Source: Fulvia fulva
Lineage: Eukaryota; Ascomycota; Dothideomycetes; Mycosphaerellales; Mycosphaerellaceae
Assembly (NCBI RefSeq): GCF_020509005.1
Contig: NC_063015.1
Coordinates: forward strand, 372,001-436,000
Direction of reading: 5' to 3'
DNA: 64,000 nucleotides
Part shown: one piece after another, positions 9,300 through 21,800 of the stretch
Layout of the letters: each line of letters begins with the position of its first letter
Numbering within the stretch: position 1 is the first letter of the stretch
The notes under the pieces: model-generated
Told to the model about the DNA's origin: nothing
Databases searched by the model: none
The model's input: only the letters and a program-made list of their open reading frames with translations
Translations under genes and position numbers: made by a program

Positions 9300-12200
9300 T
9301 TAGCCCCCGCTCCTAGCCGGTCTCGTCGCGCTGCGTCGTGTCCTCTCTTCCTGCACTGCTCCTACTAGGCGGTACTGTTCTAGCCAGCCCTTCTCTAGTA
9401 TCCAGTTCGTAATGCGCCGTAGGTCTTCAGCGTTGTTAAGAAGTGCCCCAATCGTCCGGTTCCTCGCCTTTACCATCCACTCCCCCCTTCCTAGCGACCA
9501 CCTCGGACAGACGAGGAGTGCGTGCCGTACGTTCTGGGAGCGATAGCCGCAGGGGCAGCTAGTATTCGTGTATCCTGGGACCTTCCTCCATGATAGGTAC
9601 CCCTGGAGGCCGATGTGTTCGCTTCGCAGTTGGGTTGCTATGCTACTCTGTGCCCTCGTAAGGCGGTAGTGGATGAGCTTCGGGGGGTGCTTGACCGCGG
9701 ATTTTGTAGCTGACCATTCCTTAGGTTGTCCCGCTGGCTGAGGGCGTCCACTATGCCCTACAACCTGGTTGTTCCACCTCTCTTTCCATAGTTGCTCTAC
9801 AAACGATTTCTCACCTTCCCATTGTGTTGCTAGCTGTTCGTCCCTTGCCCGGTAGTTCGGCTCGTTTCCGGGTCGAATGCCCTTATGCGCTGGTACTGAT
9901 TCGCGGGCCCTTGCGACTGCACTGGCGATGACCTTCTGTACTGGGTACTGTGCCGACTTGCCTAAGTAGGAGGTCCGTAGTCCCTGGATGTATAGGTCGA
10001 TCGGCGGTATAGCGGTCTCGTGCTCAAGCATCCTCGTTGGTGTCGACTTATATGCCCCGGTGACCTTCCTTAGGCATTGGTTTTGGATCTTCGCTAGCGG
10101 CGCGACGAGTCCCTTCGATGGGCAGGCCCTCTCGCCTAAGGACCACACTTGGCTACCATAGGTAAGGACTGGCCGTACAATAGCCGTATATAGAAGTCGT
10201 GACTGCCGGAAGTCCGCCCCCCATGTGGACGCAGTGAGCCTCTGGCATGATGCCATATTCTGTTCAGCTTTCCGTAATATTGCCTGTACGTGCTTCCTCT
10301 ACCGTAGCGCCGGGTCCACCCATAGTCCGAGGATCCTGAGCTGATTTGCCGGGTTAGTCGTGTGCCCCTGTATCTGGATAGAAGCTTGCATATTGTGGAA
10401 CCGTGGCCGGCGCGTAAAGTGTATCAGATTGTACTTTTCTGGGGCAAACCGAGCCCCGTGCCTCCTAGCCCAGTCCTCGCAGATCTTGTGCTTCTCTTCT
10501 AGTAGCCTACAGTTCTCCTCAGTCGAGGAAGACCACGCTAGGATGTTTGTGTCGTCTACGAAGCCGCTCGCAGCGGTGTTCTGGGATTCTAGGGCTGGGA
10601 GCAGCGTCGCCATAAAGAAGAGGAACAGAATAGGTGCTAGCGTTGAGCCTTGCGGGATTCCAGTGTGGACTGCTTGAAATGGGCTTCTGTACTGGCCGAC
10701 CAGGATCGACGTACTGCGGTTTTGGAGGTAGGACCGTACGAAGTTGACAAGCCACTCAGGGAGTCCTTTCGACCTTAGGATGTAGAGAAGCCGCGGGTGT
10801 GACACGTAGTCGAAGGCTCCCGATATGTCTAGGCTAAGTAAGGAAGCCACCTTGTCCCTATTCTTATACCAGATGGCCTTTACCTGAGAGGTGATAAGTT
10901 CCATCGCGGATAGCGTCGATCGCTGTGGGCGCGCACCCATCTGGGTGTCCGGGAGTAGGGAGTGTTCCTCTGCCGCCTCGGAGAGTCTCGTTGCAACCAG
11001 CTTCTCAAGCGCCTTCCCAAGAGTGTTAAGGAGCGCAATTGGGCGGTACGACTTCACCTACGTATAGTCTTCCTTCTGCGGCTTGCGTAGGACTACTGTC
11101 GTCGATTGTTTAAAAGCTATCGGGTGGTATCCGGTCTGTAGGCAGGCGTTGAAGATCGCTGCAACTGCTGGGGCTAGTTGATCTCTACACTTCTTTAGTA
11201 GCTCGTTTAGGATCCCATCCGGCCCCGGGGCTTTCTTCGCCGGCAACTTCCTCAGCACAGCGGTAACTTCTCCCTCGGACACCTCCTGTTGGACCGCGAT
11301 GCTAGGGGCTAGGGGAGTAGAGCTGTTTATGTCGCTTAGATCAGCCTCGACTGGGGGTGGGAAGAACTTGCTAGCCAGTAGACGCGCCTTGGCCTCGGGG
11401 TCGCTAACCGGGCCACTAGGCGATTGTAGCGCTAGGATAGAGAAGGAGGGGCCCTGTGTAGGGTCCTGTCGGGCCCATTTCGCTAGCTTCCACATCCTCT
11501 CTGGCTTGCCGGCGATTTCTTCCACTGTGGCCCTCCAGCCGACTGCTTTCTCCCTCCGTATTATGGCTTTCTTCTGTTGGCATGCCTCCCTGTATACGTT
11601 CCAGGCCTCCTCGCTATGGCTGCTCGTCCACACCCGGCGGGCTCTCCTTGCTTCTCTTACTACCGCAGTGCACTCCGGCGTCCAGTATGGTTTGGACCAT
11701 ATCGTTGGTTGGGCAAGCGGAACGTGGAGTGAGGTCGCTTTTCTTATTTCGTCTGTCAACCCCTGGACTGCTTCGTCTATCTCGTCTTTACTGTTGTATT
11801 GCTGCTGCGCGATCTGGACTAGCCTCTTGGAGTCATCGAGGTACGCCTGGATGTTGGCCCAGTGGGCCTTTCCCCAGTTTGGCTTAGGGGTTCTCGCTGG
11901 TGTGCGTTGTATCTGTGTCGCAATAGAGGTCCTGACTGGCATGTGGTCTGACGACGCCTCGAGTTCATGTTCGATCCCACAGTAGGTTACCGTGTGGTAG
12001 TGGCTATCTGAGATCCAGGAGAGGTCGATCGTGCCTTGGAGTCCCCCTCTCTTCCAGGTGCCCAGGTCCTTCGGGGTATTGAGGGCAATTGCGTTGCTCG
12101 CCATCAAGTCGAGTACTTCGTCGGCTATAGGGTGCGGCTGCATAAGGCTTTCCCAGGAAGGGTGGTGTATGTTGAAGTCTCCTACTACGATGTGGCACCC

Positions 12201-12617
12201 TTGTCTCTTGAGCGCACTGTCTAGGTGTCTGCAGACCCCTAGGTCGCGGCTAGACCTCGAGGCTGGCGGTTGCATGTATAGGTTGTGTATCCAGGTGCTA
12301 CCCACGTGGAGGGAGGTAATATCGCCCCCGCCTTCTTCGTCTGCGTAGTACACTACCTCCCAGTCGGATTCTAGTATGTCCTTGCTGACATAGAAGCACG
12401 TGCGGGGTCTGCCGTCGCCTCGTAGGCATGTCGTGTAGCCTGGTGACTTGCAGGTCGTTGGTCTCTTATAGTGCGGGTTAATCCATGGCTCCTGGATTGC
12501 AAGGACGTGGTGGACGCGCGGGTCCGCCTCGTGTAGGAAATGGTTCTGGACTATATCCTTGCTATGGTTGACGTTATACTGGATGATGCTAAGCGTGTCG
12601 AGGCTAGTCATCGGCAT
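9300..12617 (-). pseudogene. LINE B ORF2: endonuclease-reverse transcriptase with two nonsense codons
   Basis: 1105-codon frame from ATG 12617 to the stop at 9300. The N-terminal APE-like endonuclease has IQYNVNHS, AIQEPW, VVGDFNIHH and ASSDHMPV. The central RT begins near SYRPIALLN (about residue 522), with LLSLDISGAFD, GIPQGSTLAPILF and catalytic FVDD at about residues 686-689. The C-terminal half ends in a CCHC-like knuckle CPCGYRSQNVRHALLVC. No RNase H domain was seen. It cuts target DNA and primes cDNA on it. Two in-frame TAG codons (11060-11058 and 10301-10299, minus strand) replace what should be TGG: EDYT*VKSYRP and DPALR*RKHV. Both are CpA-to-TpA changes on the plus strand. The frame is otherwise intact. 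Confidence 0.88.
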
Positions 12618-13881
12618 CGACAATCATTTCCTCTGTATCGTCCTGTGTCCTACTGCCCTGTGCGTCCTGGTCTACGCCTATCGGCTGTGTACTAAAGGGG
12701 AGCCGGGCCTGGTTAGATTCCCTCGCCGTAGCTAGCAGAGCACGTGGCCTCCCGTACGCCCTAGGCTGCGCATCCTTTACATCGTTCTCGGCCCTAGGGC
12801 GCTTATGCCCGACCGCCGCTAGTTGGTTCCGGTGTGGGCTAGCCTCACGGTCGCCGTAGAATCTTGGGGCGACGGTTCTGTTTGTGATTGCCTTGTTTTT
12901 CGCTAGTTTCCGCTGTGGGCATTCCGCACTATACGATGGGTGGTGCCCCGGACAGTTCGCGCACCGTCTCGTAGTCGATGTACAGTCCCTAGACATATGG
13001 TCTCCTGCACAGTTCGAGCAGGCCTGCTTGTTTGTGCACGTGTAGGTTTGGTGTCTATACTGTTGGCATTTGAAGCATTGGAGGACACGAAAGGATGAGG
13101 AGTGCTTTTCTACTGTCTTGAGGCTGTATTGCCAGACCAGGCCTTGTTCTATCGCTAGATCCGCCGCTTTCGCGTCTTGTAGCCATACTATTAGCGCCGA
13201 GGCCTTCTTGCCTTCTGGCCATTTCCTATGGAGCCAAGTCGCCTTCTGGATTGGAGAGTTAAGAGTGACCGGGTTGTCCTCTTGGAGAGCGCGTAGGTGA
13301 CCCTGGTTAGTTAGGTCAAACTCCTTAGGCATGTCGTGGACTAGGATCGTGAATTGTTTCGTTGAGACCTTCGCTGATGCCGCAACCTTAGATGCCCACT
13401 GTGGCTGTGCCTCTAGGTGCCTCCTAGCAGTAGTAGAGCTAGTATAGATCTGTAGGGTGCCGTTAGACTGTTGGTTCACTACGACCACCCCTGGTTGGTT
13501 AATTCGTTAGGCGAGCTCCTTGTTCGATAGCTTCGCAACTTCGGCCTGGTCTTCCTTTGCTGCAATGCGGATCGTAACTGCATCGTGCGTTGGGCGGGGG
13601 CCTGGTATCGATGCCGCGACCGATGCCCAGCTATGGGGGTGTTGATTCCGGGTGGCCTTGCTAATCGCCTAGGACGTCGTCCTCATTTCTTGTTGCCCTC
13701 GGTGATACGACAGTACAAGCGCCGTGCGTAGCTGAGTGATCATTACCTGTAGAGACCGGTAAGGGAGCTGATCGTTAGTTTCTATGCTTTTTGCGTCCTC
13801 TATAAGTTGCTGCCAGTTGTCTTGGGGGGGCTTCGCCTGTAGGGCCGTAGGCGCCGTTAGTACCGTAGCCTAGGCTGCCAT
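12604..13881 (-). pseudogene. LINE B ORF1: Gag-like nucleic-acid-binding protein with three nonsense codons
   Basis: 425-codon frame from ATG 13881. Its C-terminal half has three zinc knuckles: CFKCQQYRHQTYTC (CX2CX4HX4C), CSNCAGDHMSRDC, and a looser CANCPGHHPSYSAEC. The middle is basic and fits the esterase-free ORF1 of Tad-like elements. Such proteins coat element RNA and form the RNP. Stops at 13872-13870 (TAG), 13671-13669 (TAG) and 13509-13507 (TAA) are each one C-to-T step from CAG or CAA, in the CpA context used by RIP; sense reading continues through all three. It overlaps ORF2 by 14 nt. Confidence 0.8.
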
Positions 13882-14098
13882 TGCCTAGGAGTTGCCTAAT
13901 GTAGCTAGGCACCTCCGCGGCGTTTGGAGCTGAAGAAACAGGGTGAAGAGAGCTTCAAGCTGTCCAGATTGAATGGGGTAGAACTCCCTCAGTCCTAGGG
14001 GCAGTGGCCTGCTTTTTATGTCGTTGGAATGGCCTTGATAAGAGCTTTCGAATGTGTCGTGTTTTTGACCTTATATAGTATAAGCTCTATCGTAGACC

Positions 14099-14112
14099 TA
14101 CCTCTCTATATA
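14099..14112 (+). repeat. Target-site duplication of LINE B, right copy
   Basis: TACCTCTCTATATA, identical to 9108-9121; LINE A resumes here with ACGTTCTAGGCCTCC. Confidence 0.85.
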
Positions 14113-14521
14113 CGTTCTAGGCCTCCTCGCTATAGCTACTCGTCTACACCCGGCGGGCTCTCCTTACTTCTCTTACTACTATAGTATACTTTAGCGTCTA
14201 GTATAGTTTAGACTATGTCATTAGTTAGGTAAGCGGAACGTAAAGTAAGGTCGCTTTTCTTATCTCGTCTATTAACCCTTAGACTACCTCGTCTATCTCG
14301 TCTTTACTATTGTATTACTACTACGCGATCTGGACTAGCCTCTCGGAGTCGTCGAGGTATACCTAGATATTAGCCTAGTAGGCCTTTCCCTAGTTTAGCT
14401 TAGGGGTTCTCGCTAGTATATATTATATTTATATCGTAATAGAGGTCCTAACTAGTATATAGTCTAACGACGCCTCGATTTTATATTCGGTCCTATAGTA
14501 GTTTACTATATAGTAGTAGTA
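14113..14521 (-). mobile_element. LINE A, second segment (endonuclease region), RIP-mutated
   Basis: Continues LINE A after LINE B and matches LINE B 11597-12005 with RIP-type changes. It ends at the insertion site of LINE C (duplication CTATATAGTAGTAGTA at 14506-14521). Whether LINE A extends beyond LINE C is unclear: the sequence after 18438 does not obviously match LINE B. Confidence 0.75.
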
Positions 14522-17500
14522 CCTAGTAGAGAGCGCGGGAAGCAAGGGTAACAATACTAACTAGGTTCCTAGTAGGTAAATAGAAACAACTAGAGAGAAC
14601 TACCTACCCGAATAAGAGACCCCGGCTATAAGAGGAGCTATAAATAGTGCTAGTAATAGGGAGACTAACGTTCTTATACAAGGCAGCGTAGAGCAATAGA
14701 CAAATAAGAATTAACTAAATAATAGGGAGCTAACCCTAAAGGGAAGAACAGGAGGAGGGACGGGAAAACTAATAGCAAGACTAATAGTAAGACTAAACGG
14801 ACCTAGACACAAACATGTCCTAATGCCTCATACTAGTAGACTATCAATCATTTAGTATAATGTAAACAGAAGTAAAGACAAGGTCTAAAGGAGCTTTCTA
14901 TAAGCCTTAGACCCGGAGGAACACTATATTATAGCAATATAGGAACCGTAGATCAACCTATACTCTAGGATTCTATTAACTATACGAGACCCGAGATACT
15001 ACGTAGTAATAAACAGAACCGAGGGAGTCCTACGAATATGTATCTATGTTAGTAAGAAGGTACTAGTAGAGGACTAGTAGGCCTAGCCGAGAACCGACAG
15101 GGATATTACTATAGTATAGCTCAAAACAACTTAAGGCTAGGTCCTAATCTATAGCGTATACAACCTACCTCTAGAGTCTAGAAGCAGTACATAACTATAT
15201 ACGCTAGGAAGGCTCCCGGAAGCAATAGACTAACAAAACCATAACATTGTAATAGGAGATTTTAACCTCTACTACCTAAAGTAGGGATCGGACTTCACCC
15301 TAGCACACTACTTCTTAGTAGAGAGGCTTATTAGTTAGATAGAAACAGCCCAAATGGACTTAATTACGCTAAAGGGAACAGAAACTTAGGCTAGAAACAA
15401 CAGTTCTAGTACGCTAGACCTATACTTTATGTCCTACGCCTTAATACGACGGGCAGAAAGCTATATAATTAATAACTAACTAGAGTCCTTATTAGACCAC
15501 TATCTAATCCAAACCGACATCCAACTTATAGTTAAGGAGGAGAGGGAATCTAAGAGGAAGCTCTGCTAGAAGTAGGCCGAGTAGATACTAGTATAGTAGC
15601 GGCTAGAAGGCGAACTAGAATAGGTAAACATTAACGATATATATATAACGGAGGGGATCGACTAAGTAGTAGAGCAGCTAATAGAAGCTATATAAAGGGC
15701 AGCCTAGGCCTATATACCTAAGAAGAGATAGTCGCTATACTAGAAGCTATACTAGACACTAGAGTATATAGCTAAAGTCAAGGAGGCAAGGAGAGTAAGA
15801 AGGAGATAGGAGTAACGACGTACCTAAGTAAACTAGGAAGCCTATAACAACGCGTACAAAGTAAAGAAGGCGTAGATTAGAAGAGACAAGACGTAGGAGT
15901 AGAGGTCAACTATAGGGATAACTATAGAACACCCGGAACAAATCTAGAGACTAGTAGAATAGGCTAGGAAACTAGACGAGGAACGAAACTCCCCGCCCTA
16001 GTTCCCCTTAATATAGGACTAAGACGGGGAAACGTAAACCACTCCGATAGGGAAAGCGAAAGCATTCGTAGACCACTTCTTCGGGACTTAGGTAGAGGCA
16101 GACCTAAGTAACATCCTAGGAACACACATTCCTCCGCTAAGAGAGGCTAACTAGTAAGTATCTACTATAGAGATCGGAAATATTATTAAGAAACTAAAGG
16201 GTAACAAAGCTCTAGGCCTAGACAAGATCCCTAACTGTTACCTAAAAGCTAGTAGTAGCCTTATTACTCTAGTACTTACGCCAATCTTCACCTAGTGTAT
16301 AAAGTAGGGGTATTGCCTAAAGGCCTTTAGGCAATTACTAACTTACGTCCTAAGGAAACCCTAAAAGGAAGACTATACTAAGTTAAAGTCATACAGACCA
16401 ATTGCGTTGCTAAATATACTAGGGAAGCTCCTAGAGAAGGTCGTAGCTATAAGGCTTACTAGAATAGTAGAAGAACACAACCTCCTCCTAGTAACATAAA
16501 TAGGGGGGAGATAAAAGAGATCTACCCTTATAGTAGTCGAACTGATTGTAGAGTAAATCAGACACATCTAGTACTATAGCAATAATAAGGTAGCCTTACT
16601 ACTTTTACTAGACATATTAGGGCTTTCGACAACGTGTTCTACGTAAGGCTCCTATATATCCTTAGAATGAAAAGCATCCTAGCCTAGATAGTACACTTTA
16701 TATAGTTATTCCTTAAGGACAGAACAACCTAGATCCTCCTAGGGTCCTTTAAAGCCCCGTAGACCCTAATTACGAACACGGGCATCCTATAGGGCTCTAC
16801 CCTCTCCCCAATTCTGTTCCTCCTCTTTATAGCCGACCTAACCCTACTCCTAGAAATAGTAAACACCTTAGTATCGGGGTTCGTAGATAACATAAATATC
16901 CTAGCGTAGTCGGGGTCTATAGAGGAAAACTGCGTACTCCTAGAGGAGAGATATAGACAATACGAAAAGTGGGTAAGAGAGTATAAGGCAAAATTCGTAC
17001 CGGATAAGTACTAACTTATCTATTTTAGGAAGGTAAAGACAAAACATAACTTAGTAGCACTAGTAAAAATCTAGGGGTTCGAGACCTATCCTATAAGGGA
17101 ACTTAGAGTCCTTAGGATATAGCTAGACCCGAAACTTAGCTAGGGACTATAAGTGAAGAAGGCGTAAGCGAGAGCGGACACTAGTAGACAATTAATCGAG
17201 AGACTTACTACGTTAACCTAGGGGGCGACCTTTATAAAGGCCTAGACTATATATAAGGCTATTATTAAGCCCGTAATACTATATAGAGCAGCAATTTAGG
17301 TAGCGGAAAAACACATCCCGAAGAGAATTAAGGACCCCCTTAATAGAGCGTAGGTAGCCTACCTAAAGAGAGTACTAGGGGCATATAAGTCAACCCCTTA
17401 TAGGACAATAGAAATGGAATCAGGTACAGCCCCTATTAGGGAGTACCTCTAGGGTATAAGGTGTCAATACGTAGAGAAGACATTAGTATACCTAGCCTAG

Positions 17501-18422
17501 GGAATTATCTAAGTAGCTACTTAAAGGATAAGAACCTAGTAGGAGAGGAGGAGAAGACCTAACCGGCTATATATAATCCTATAGAAGGAAGCAGACCTAA
17601 AAACATTATAGGAAATCCTAGCAGCCCTTAAATAGAGAGAAGCTCTAAGGGAGCAAGCTAATATAGGGGACAAAGGGAAAAAGAAGCAAAGCTAAGTAGA
17701 AAGGATCGTAGGTCACCTATAGGAAACGCGTTAGAACTAAAAACCGGTAAGGCCAGGAGCCCTACTAGCGGCTAGGACCTTCGGGAGGTATAACTACCTT
17801 ATCTACAAAGACCTAAAGAGGGCGGAAGCAAGTATAGCTATCCAGATTCGCTCTAAGTACATTAGGCTAAGAGTATACTTATACTAAAGAAGAGTCCTAG
17901 GATACGGTTCTAAACGTTGCCCCTATAGCTACCTATCCTAAAACCCGGAGTATATAGTACTGAACTATACTAAGTGGGTAAAAGGGAGAAGCTAGTAGAG
18001 GGCGAAGGTAAGAGATAGGCAATACTAGGCTATTATCTAGAACAGACAAGATATAAGGAGAGTAATAAGATAGATCCTTAACGAGGACTACCTAGAGCAA
18101 TTCTCCCTAGTAGTAGAAACGGAAAGGTAGATAGAGAGGAGGGAGAGAGAGAGAAGAGCCGGGGAAACAGAAGGGAGAAAGGGAATCGAGAGGAGGACAT
18201 TACTAGGGCTACGGGCAAGGTAGGTATAGGGTAATAACTATAACACTAGCGTACCCTAAAGGAAGGAGAACGAAAGGACAAGATAGGAAAGAACGAGGAG
18301 GGCAAAGACGAGGAGGTTTTTATCCGTTAATCGGGTTTCCTACCTATATAAATAGACCTAAATAGCGAGAGACCTACATAGGCTATAGGGCACTAAAACA
18401 GGCGAATGAATAATCTATCTAT
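14522..18422 (+). mobile_element. LINE C, second LINE family, plus strand, heavily RIP-mutated
   Basis: About 3.9 kb on the plus strand. Traces of the endonuclease start near 14840. The RT core is legible at 16380-16970 (KSYRPIALLN near 16385, GAFDNV-like near 16622, FVDN in place of FVDD near 16880). The 3' end closes with an ATCT repeat at about 18411-18424. A 16-bp direct repeat CTATATAGTAGTAGTA flanks it (14506-14521 and 18423-18438). Stops crowd every frame and nearly all can be read as CAG/TGG to TAG. It is a different family from A/B by sequence. Confidence 0.82.
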
Positions 18423-18438
18423 CTATATAGTAGTAGTA
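18423..18438 (+). repeat. Target-site duplication of LINE C, right copy
   Basis: CTATATAGTAGTAGTA, exact match to 14506-14521. Confidence 0.75.
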
Positions 18439-18899
18439 TAGACGATCAACTACCCTAGTAAGTAAGGGCGCGCCTAGTGACCTTAAGATAGCTTATGCGT
18501 AGGTATGTATACTTGTCGGTCCGCGGGCCGTAAAGTATATATAGTGATCCTAAAAAAAAGATAATAAATCTGAAATTTTTAGATTCCCGTATCTTCGCCT
18601 TATAGGGAGATTCTTCGTAAATCCTAGCTTCCTACTAAGGTGGCCTCCTAACTATATATATCTTAGTAGTACCCCTATATACTCCTACTACGTAATTAAC
18701 CGTTAAAGGTTAACGAGATTCGACGCGCAAATTTCAGGGTCTAAAGGGGGCCCTTAGCTCGTTAATATATCCTCCCCTATTACGAAACTGTCCCTAGTTT
18801 CACCTCCGCTATGCTAATATAAACTAAGAAACTATACCTATAAGTTATACGTAAGGAAGGCAGATCCGGCGTCTAGTTAAGTAGTTAGTCTAGAGATAT
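18439..18899. other. Unassigned RIP-like AT-rich sequence
   Basis: Between LINE C and the readable part of Gypsy G. It has an A-run (CCTAAAAAAAAG near 18550) and no frame. It may hold the 3' LTR of Gypsy G, but no second LTR copy was found to prove it. Confidence 0.4.
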
Positions 18900-21800
18900 T
18901 AAGGAAATCGTAAGTTTATTCTATAAGGGGCTAAGGAGGCTAAGTCAAAGTCTAGTCTTCGTAGTAAGCCTGCTCTTAAATCAAGGATATAGCCTAGAAA
19001 TTAGTTAAGTACGCTAGAAACTAGGTACTAGAAGCCTAAGAAAAAAAAGAAATAATGAAGTCCTATCCCTCCTTTGACCTAAATCCTAGTAAATTTAGCC
19101 ATCTCCTCCGTAGTAAGGTTATAAGGCCGTACCTATAGTCTCGTCGGCTTAGATTCTAGTTCCGGAAGTGTAGTAGCTCTATTAATGCCTATTAGAAGTA
19201 TATTGTCATCCTCTTCGTCGTTAGATTCGGACGTAGGTCTCTTCTTATTTAGAAGATCGCCTTTTTCGACATTCGTAATATTAACCCTATCCTCTAGCGC
19301 TATAATGTCTTTAGCTTTAGGAAGATCAAGCTCCGGGTTCGGTCTTAACTATAGGATTAGCTTCAGGTTCTCTCGGGCATATATACCCTTTAACCTCGTA
19401 CTATTAAGTTCTTTAAGGACGTATATACTAAACCCCGAGTACACCTTAGCTATACAATACGGCCTAAGCTAGCGGTAACTAATCTTTCTAGATAGGTCTT
19501 CCTTGAACGGCTTGTCGAACTCGACTATAAGATCCCCGACCTAGAACCCCTAGAAGTTAATACTACGTTTAGTATCGAAGTATTCCTTACTTAGGGTACG
19601 AAGCCTTACTCTTCGTAACTATAACTCCTAAAGACTTATGTCCCGTACCTATAACTAACGCGCCCGAATAGCTAATAGCTCCTCCGTTGATCTAATAGAT
19701 CCCTATTTATAGTTCGCCTATATCGGGTATTCTACCTCGATCGGGAGAACAGTACGATAGCTATATAGGACCTTCGCCGGAGTTATACCCGTAATTCTAG
19801 ATACCGTAGTTCTATTAGCCTAAAGCACCGTAGTAATCTATTGTTCCTAGGACTTATAGGTGTTCTTAGTGAGCTTAGCTAAAGTAGCTAGAACAGGTCG
19901 ATATCCTACTTCTATAGTTATATTTAACTACGGATAGTAGGGTGAGATCCGGATGTACTTAATACCTATACTAATAAGCATCCTCTCTACCTCCCCTTCG
20001 TTAACACTAGCGTTATTAAGTACAATCTTATAGTAGTATCTATACCGGCTAAACACTATCTCGTATAGGAACTTAGCAATCGCCCGCGAATTTAGAGGCT
20101 TCCGTACGACCTTCGCCTTAATCTACCTACTTAGAGCTTCTCGGGCGACAAGTAAGTACCCGTTTCTATATACGTAGACGGGATCGTAGTACCACCTCTC
20201 TCCTATAACCTACTGAGTCGATAAGTGTATTTCTCCTACTCTCTAGTTGCCTTCGCAAAAGTTATAAGGAGCACAAGTCCTTACCTAATTCGACACGTCG
20301 GAGAAGTAGCCCTCCTAGTAATACCGGCTAGTAACAAGATTATATACTAGCTCTATACTCCGGTGACTATACTTTTCGTAACAGTGTATTACGATCTCTT
20401 TCTAAGCATTATTATCGTCTACTACTAGCTACATCGGTACACCCCTTCGCCGCTAATGAAATAAGAGCTTGTCTCTTAAGTAGTACCGAGGACTCTTCTT
20501 AACGAGGTTTCGATACTTAGCCCGGGTAACCCCTTCCGGTTATGTTCGATATACTAGAATATAAGCTATAAGCTCGGAATTGTTACTATACTAGGGTTCG
20601 AGGAGTCGTTCGCGCTCTAGAATGACGGGGAAAGTGTTAACTAGCTCGGCGTAACGGAAGAATTTATCGTTAATTATCTTATTAATGTCATCGTTAGGTT
20701 CTATAAGCTCCTTAGCTATAGGTAGTTTACGAGACAGTATATCCGGTCCGGAGTACTTCTTCCTATTAACATGCCTTACTTTAAAGGTAAATAGCCGGAT
20801 CTAAGTAACCTACCTTACTATTATAGAGTTTAGAATATCGGATACTAGCCGATTTAACTACTATACTAGCATTTTAGTATTAACTTCGAGGATAAAGTCT
20901 ACTCCTACGAGGTAGCGCTATACCTTCTTAAGACCCTTTAGTACTCCGAGGCACTCCCGCTTTCCTACGTCGTACTTAGCCTCGTTTACGTTCTAGGTAC
21001 CGCTCTTATACCTTACTAGGTGTCTTTATCGAGTATTGTCTAGTCATTCCTACGATATTATATAACCCTACCTAATACTACTCGCGTTAATAGAAACGAA
21101 GATCCTACTAGCTCCTAGGGCGTAGGAGATAGTCACTAACGCTAGTACTATTACTAATAATCTTACTAGGTTCTCTTTCGAGAACTGCTTATTCTTAGTC
21201 TAGATAAACTCGACGTCCTTCCTTAAAAGCTTATATATTAGCCGAGCGACGATTATAAACTAGATAACCTAAATCCGGAAGTAAATATAGATCCTAATAT
21301 AAACTCGAACGTCCTTTACAAACTTTAGGGTTAGCTAGTTTAAGATCTTGGCCACTACCTTAGGATCTAGATAGCGGCCGCTCGGGCTAGTAATATAGCC
21401 TACGATCTTTAGGGTCTTATAAAGCCACTACGACTTCTCCCCTACGACTACCGCTCCGGCCCTCTCTAGGTCCGTAAGAACAAGATTAAGGGACATAATA
21501 TGTTCTACGACCTATTATCGAAGACTAGGCTCTACCTTAGCGTTACTATAGTCCTTAGTAGGACCTTTTACGCTGATATCGACAAGAAATAGTTTTGCTC
21601 GGTAAGAAATATAGTCTATTAACACCTTAGTTACTGCCCGTACGAACTGAGCAACTGAGTTCGTTATACCCTATAGTAACGTTATATACCGTATAAGCCT
21701 AAGAGGCGTTATAAAGGCCGTTAAGTCTCGGCTACTTTTGTTAAGCGTAATCTAGTCGTACCCCGAAAACAAGTCTACTAAAGAGGCCACTCTATACCTA

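Larger units (their letters stand above)
9122..14098 (-). mobile_element. LINE B, near full-length Tad-like non-LTR retrotransposon
   Basis: About 5.0 kb, minus strand, inserted into LINE A with a 14-bp duplication. Order on the minus strand: 5' leader (14098-13882), ORF1 (13881-12604), ORF2 (12617-9300), a 3' UTR ending in an ATCT microsatellite (9122-9135). It is far less mutated than LINE A; its ORFs are broken only by point changes of the RIP type. There is no poly(A) tail. The same family recurs at 6648-9107, 14113-14521, 37336-40061 and as a 5' piece at 58927-59065. Confidence 0.9.

Noticed and set aside
10299..11060. Programmed readthrough of the two LINE ORF2 TAG codons
   Set aside because: Both replace conserved Trp codons by the RIP-type step and are matched by many similar stops in sister copies; mutation is the simpler cause.
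19185..19472. 95-codon plus-strand frame inside Gypsy G
   Set aside because: It is a chance frame opposite the RIP-mutated integrase C-terminal region.
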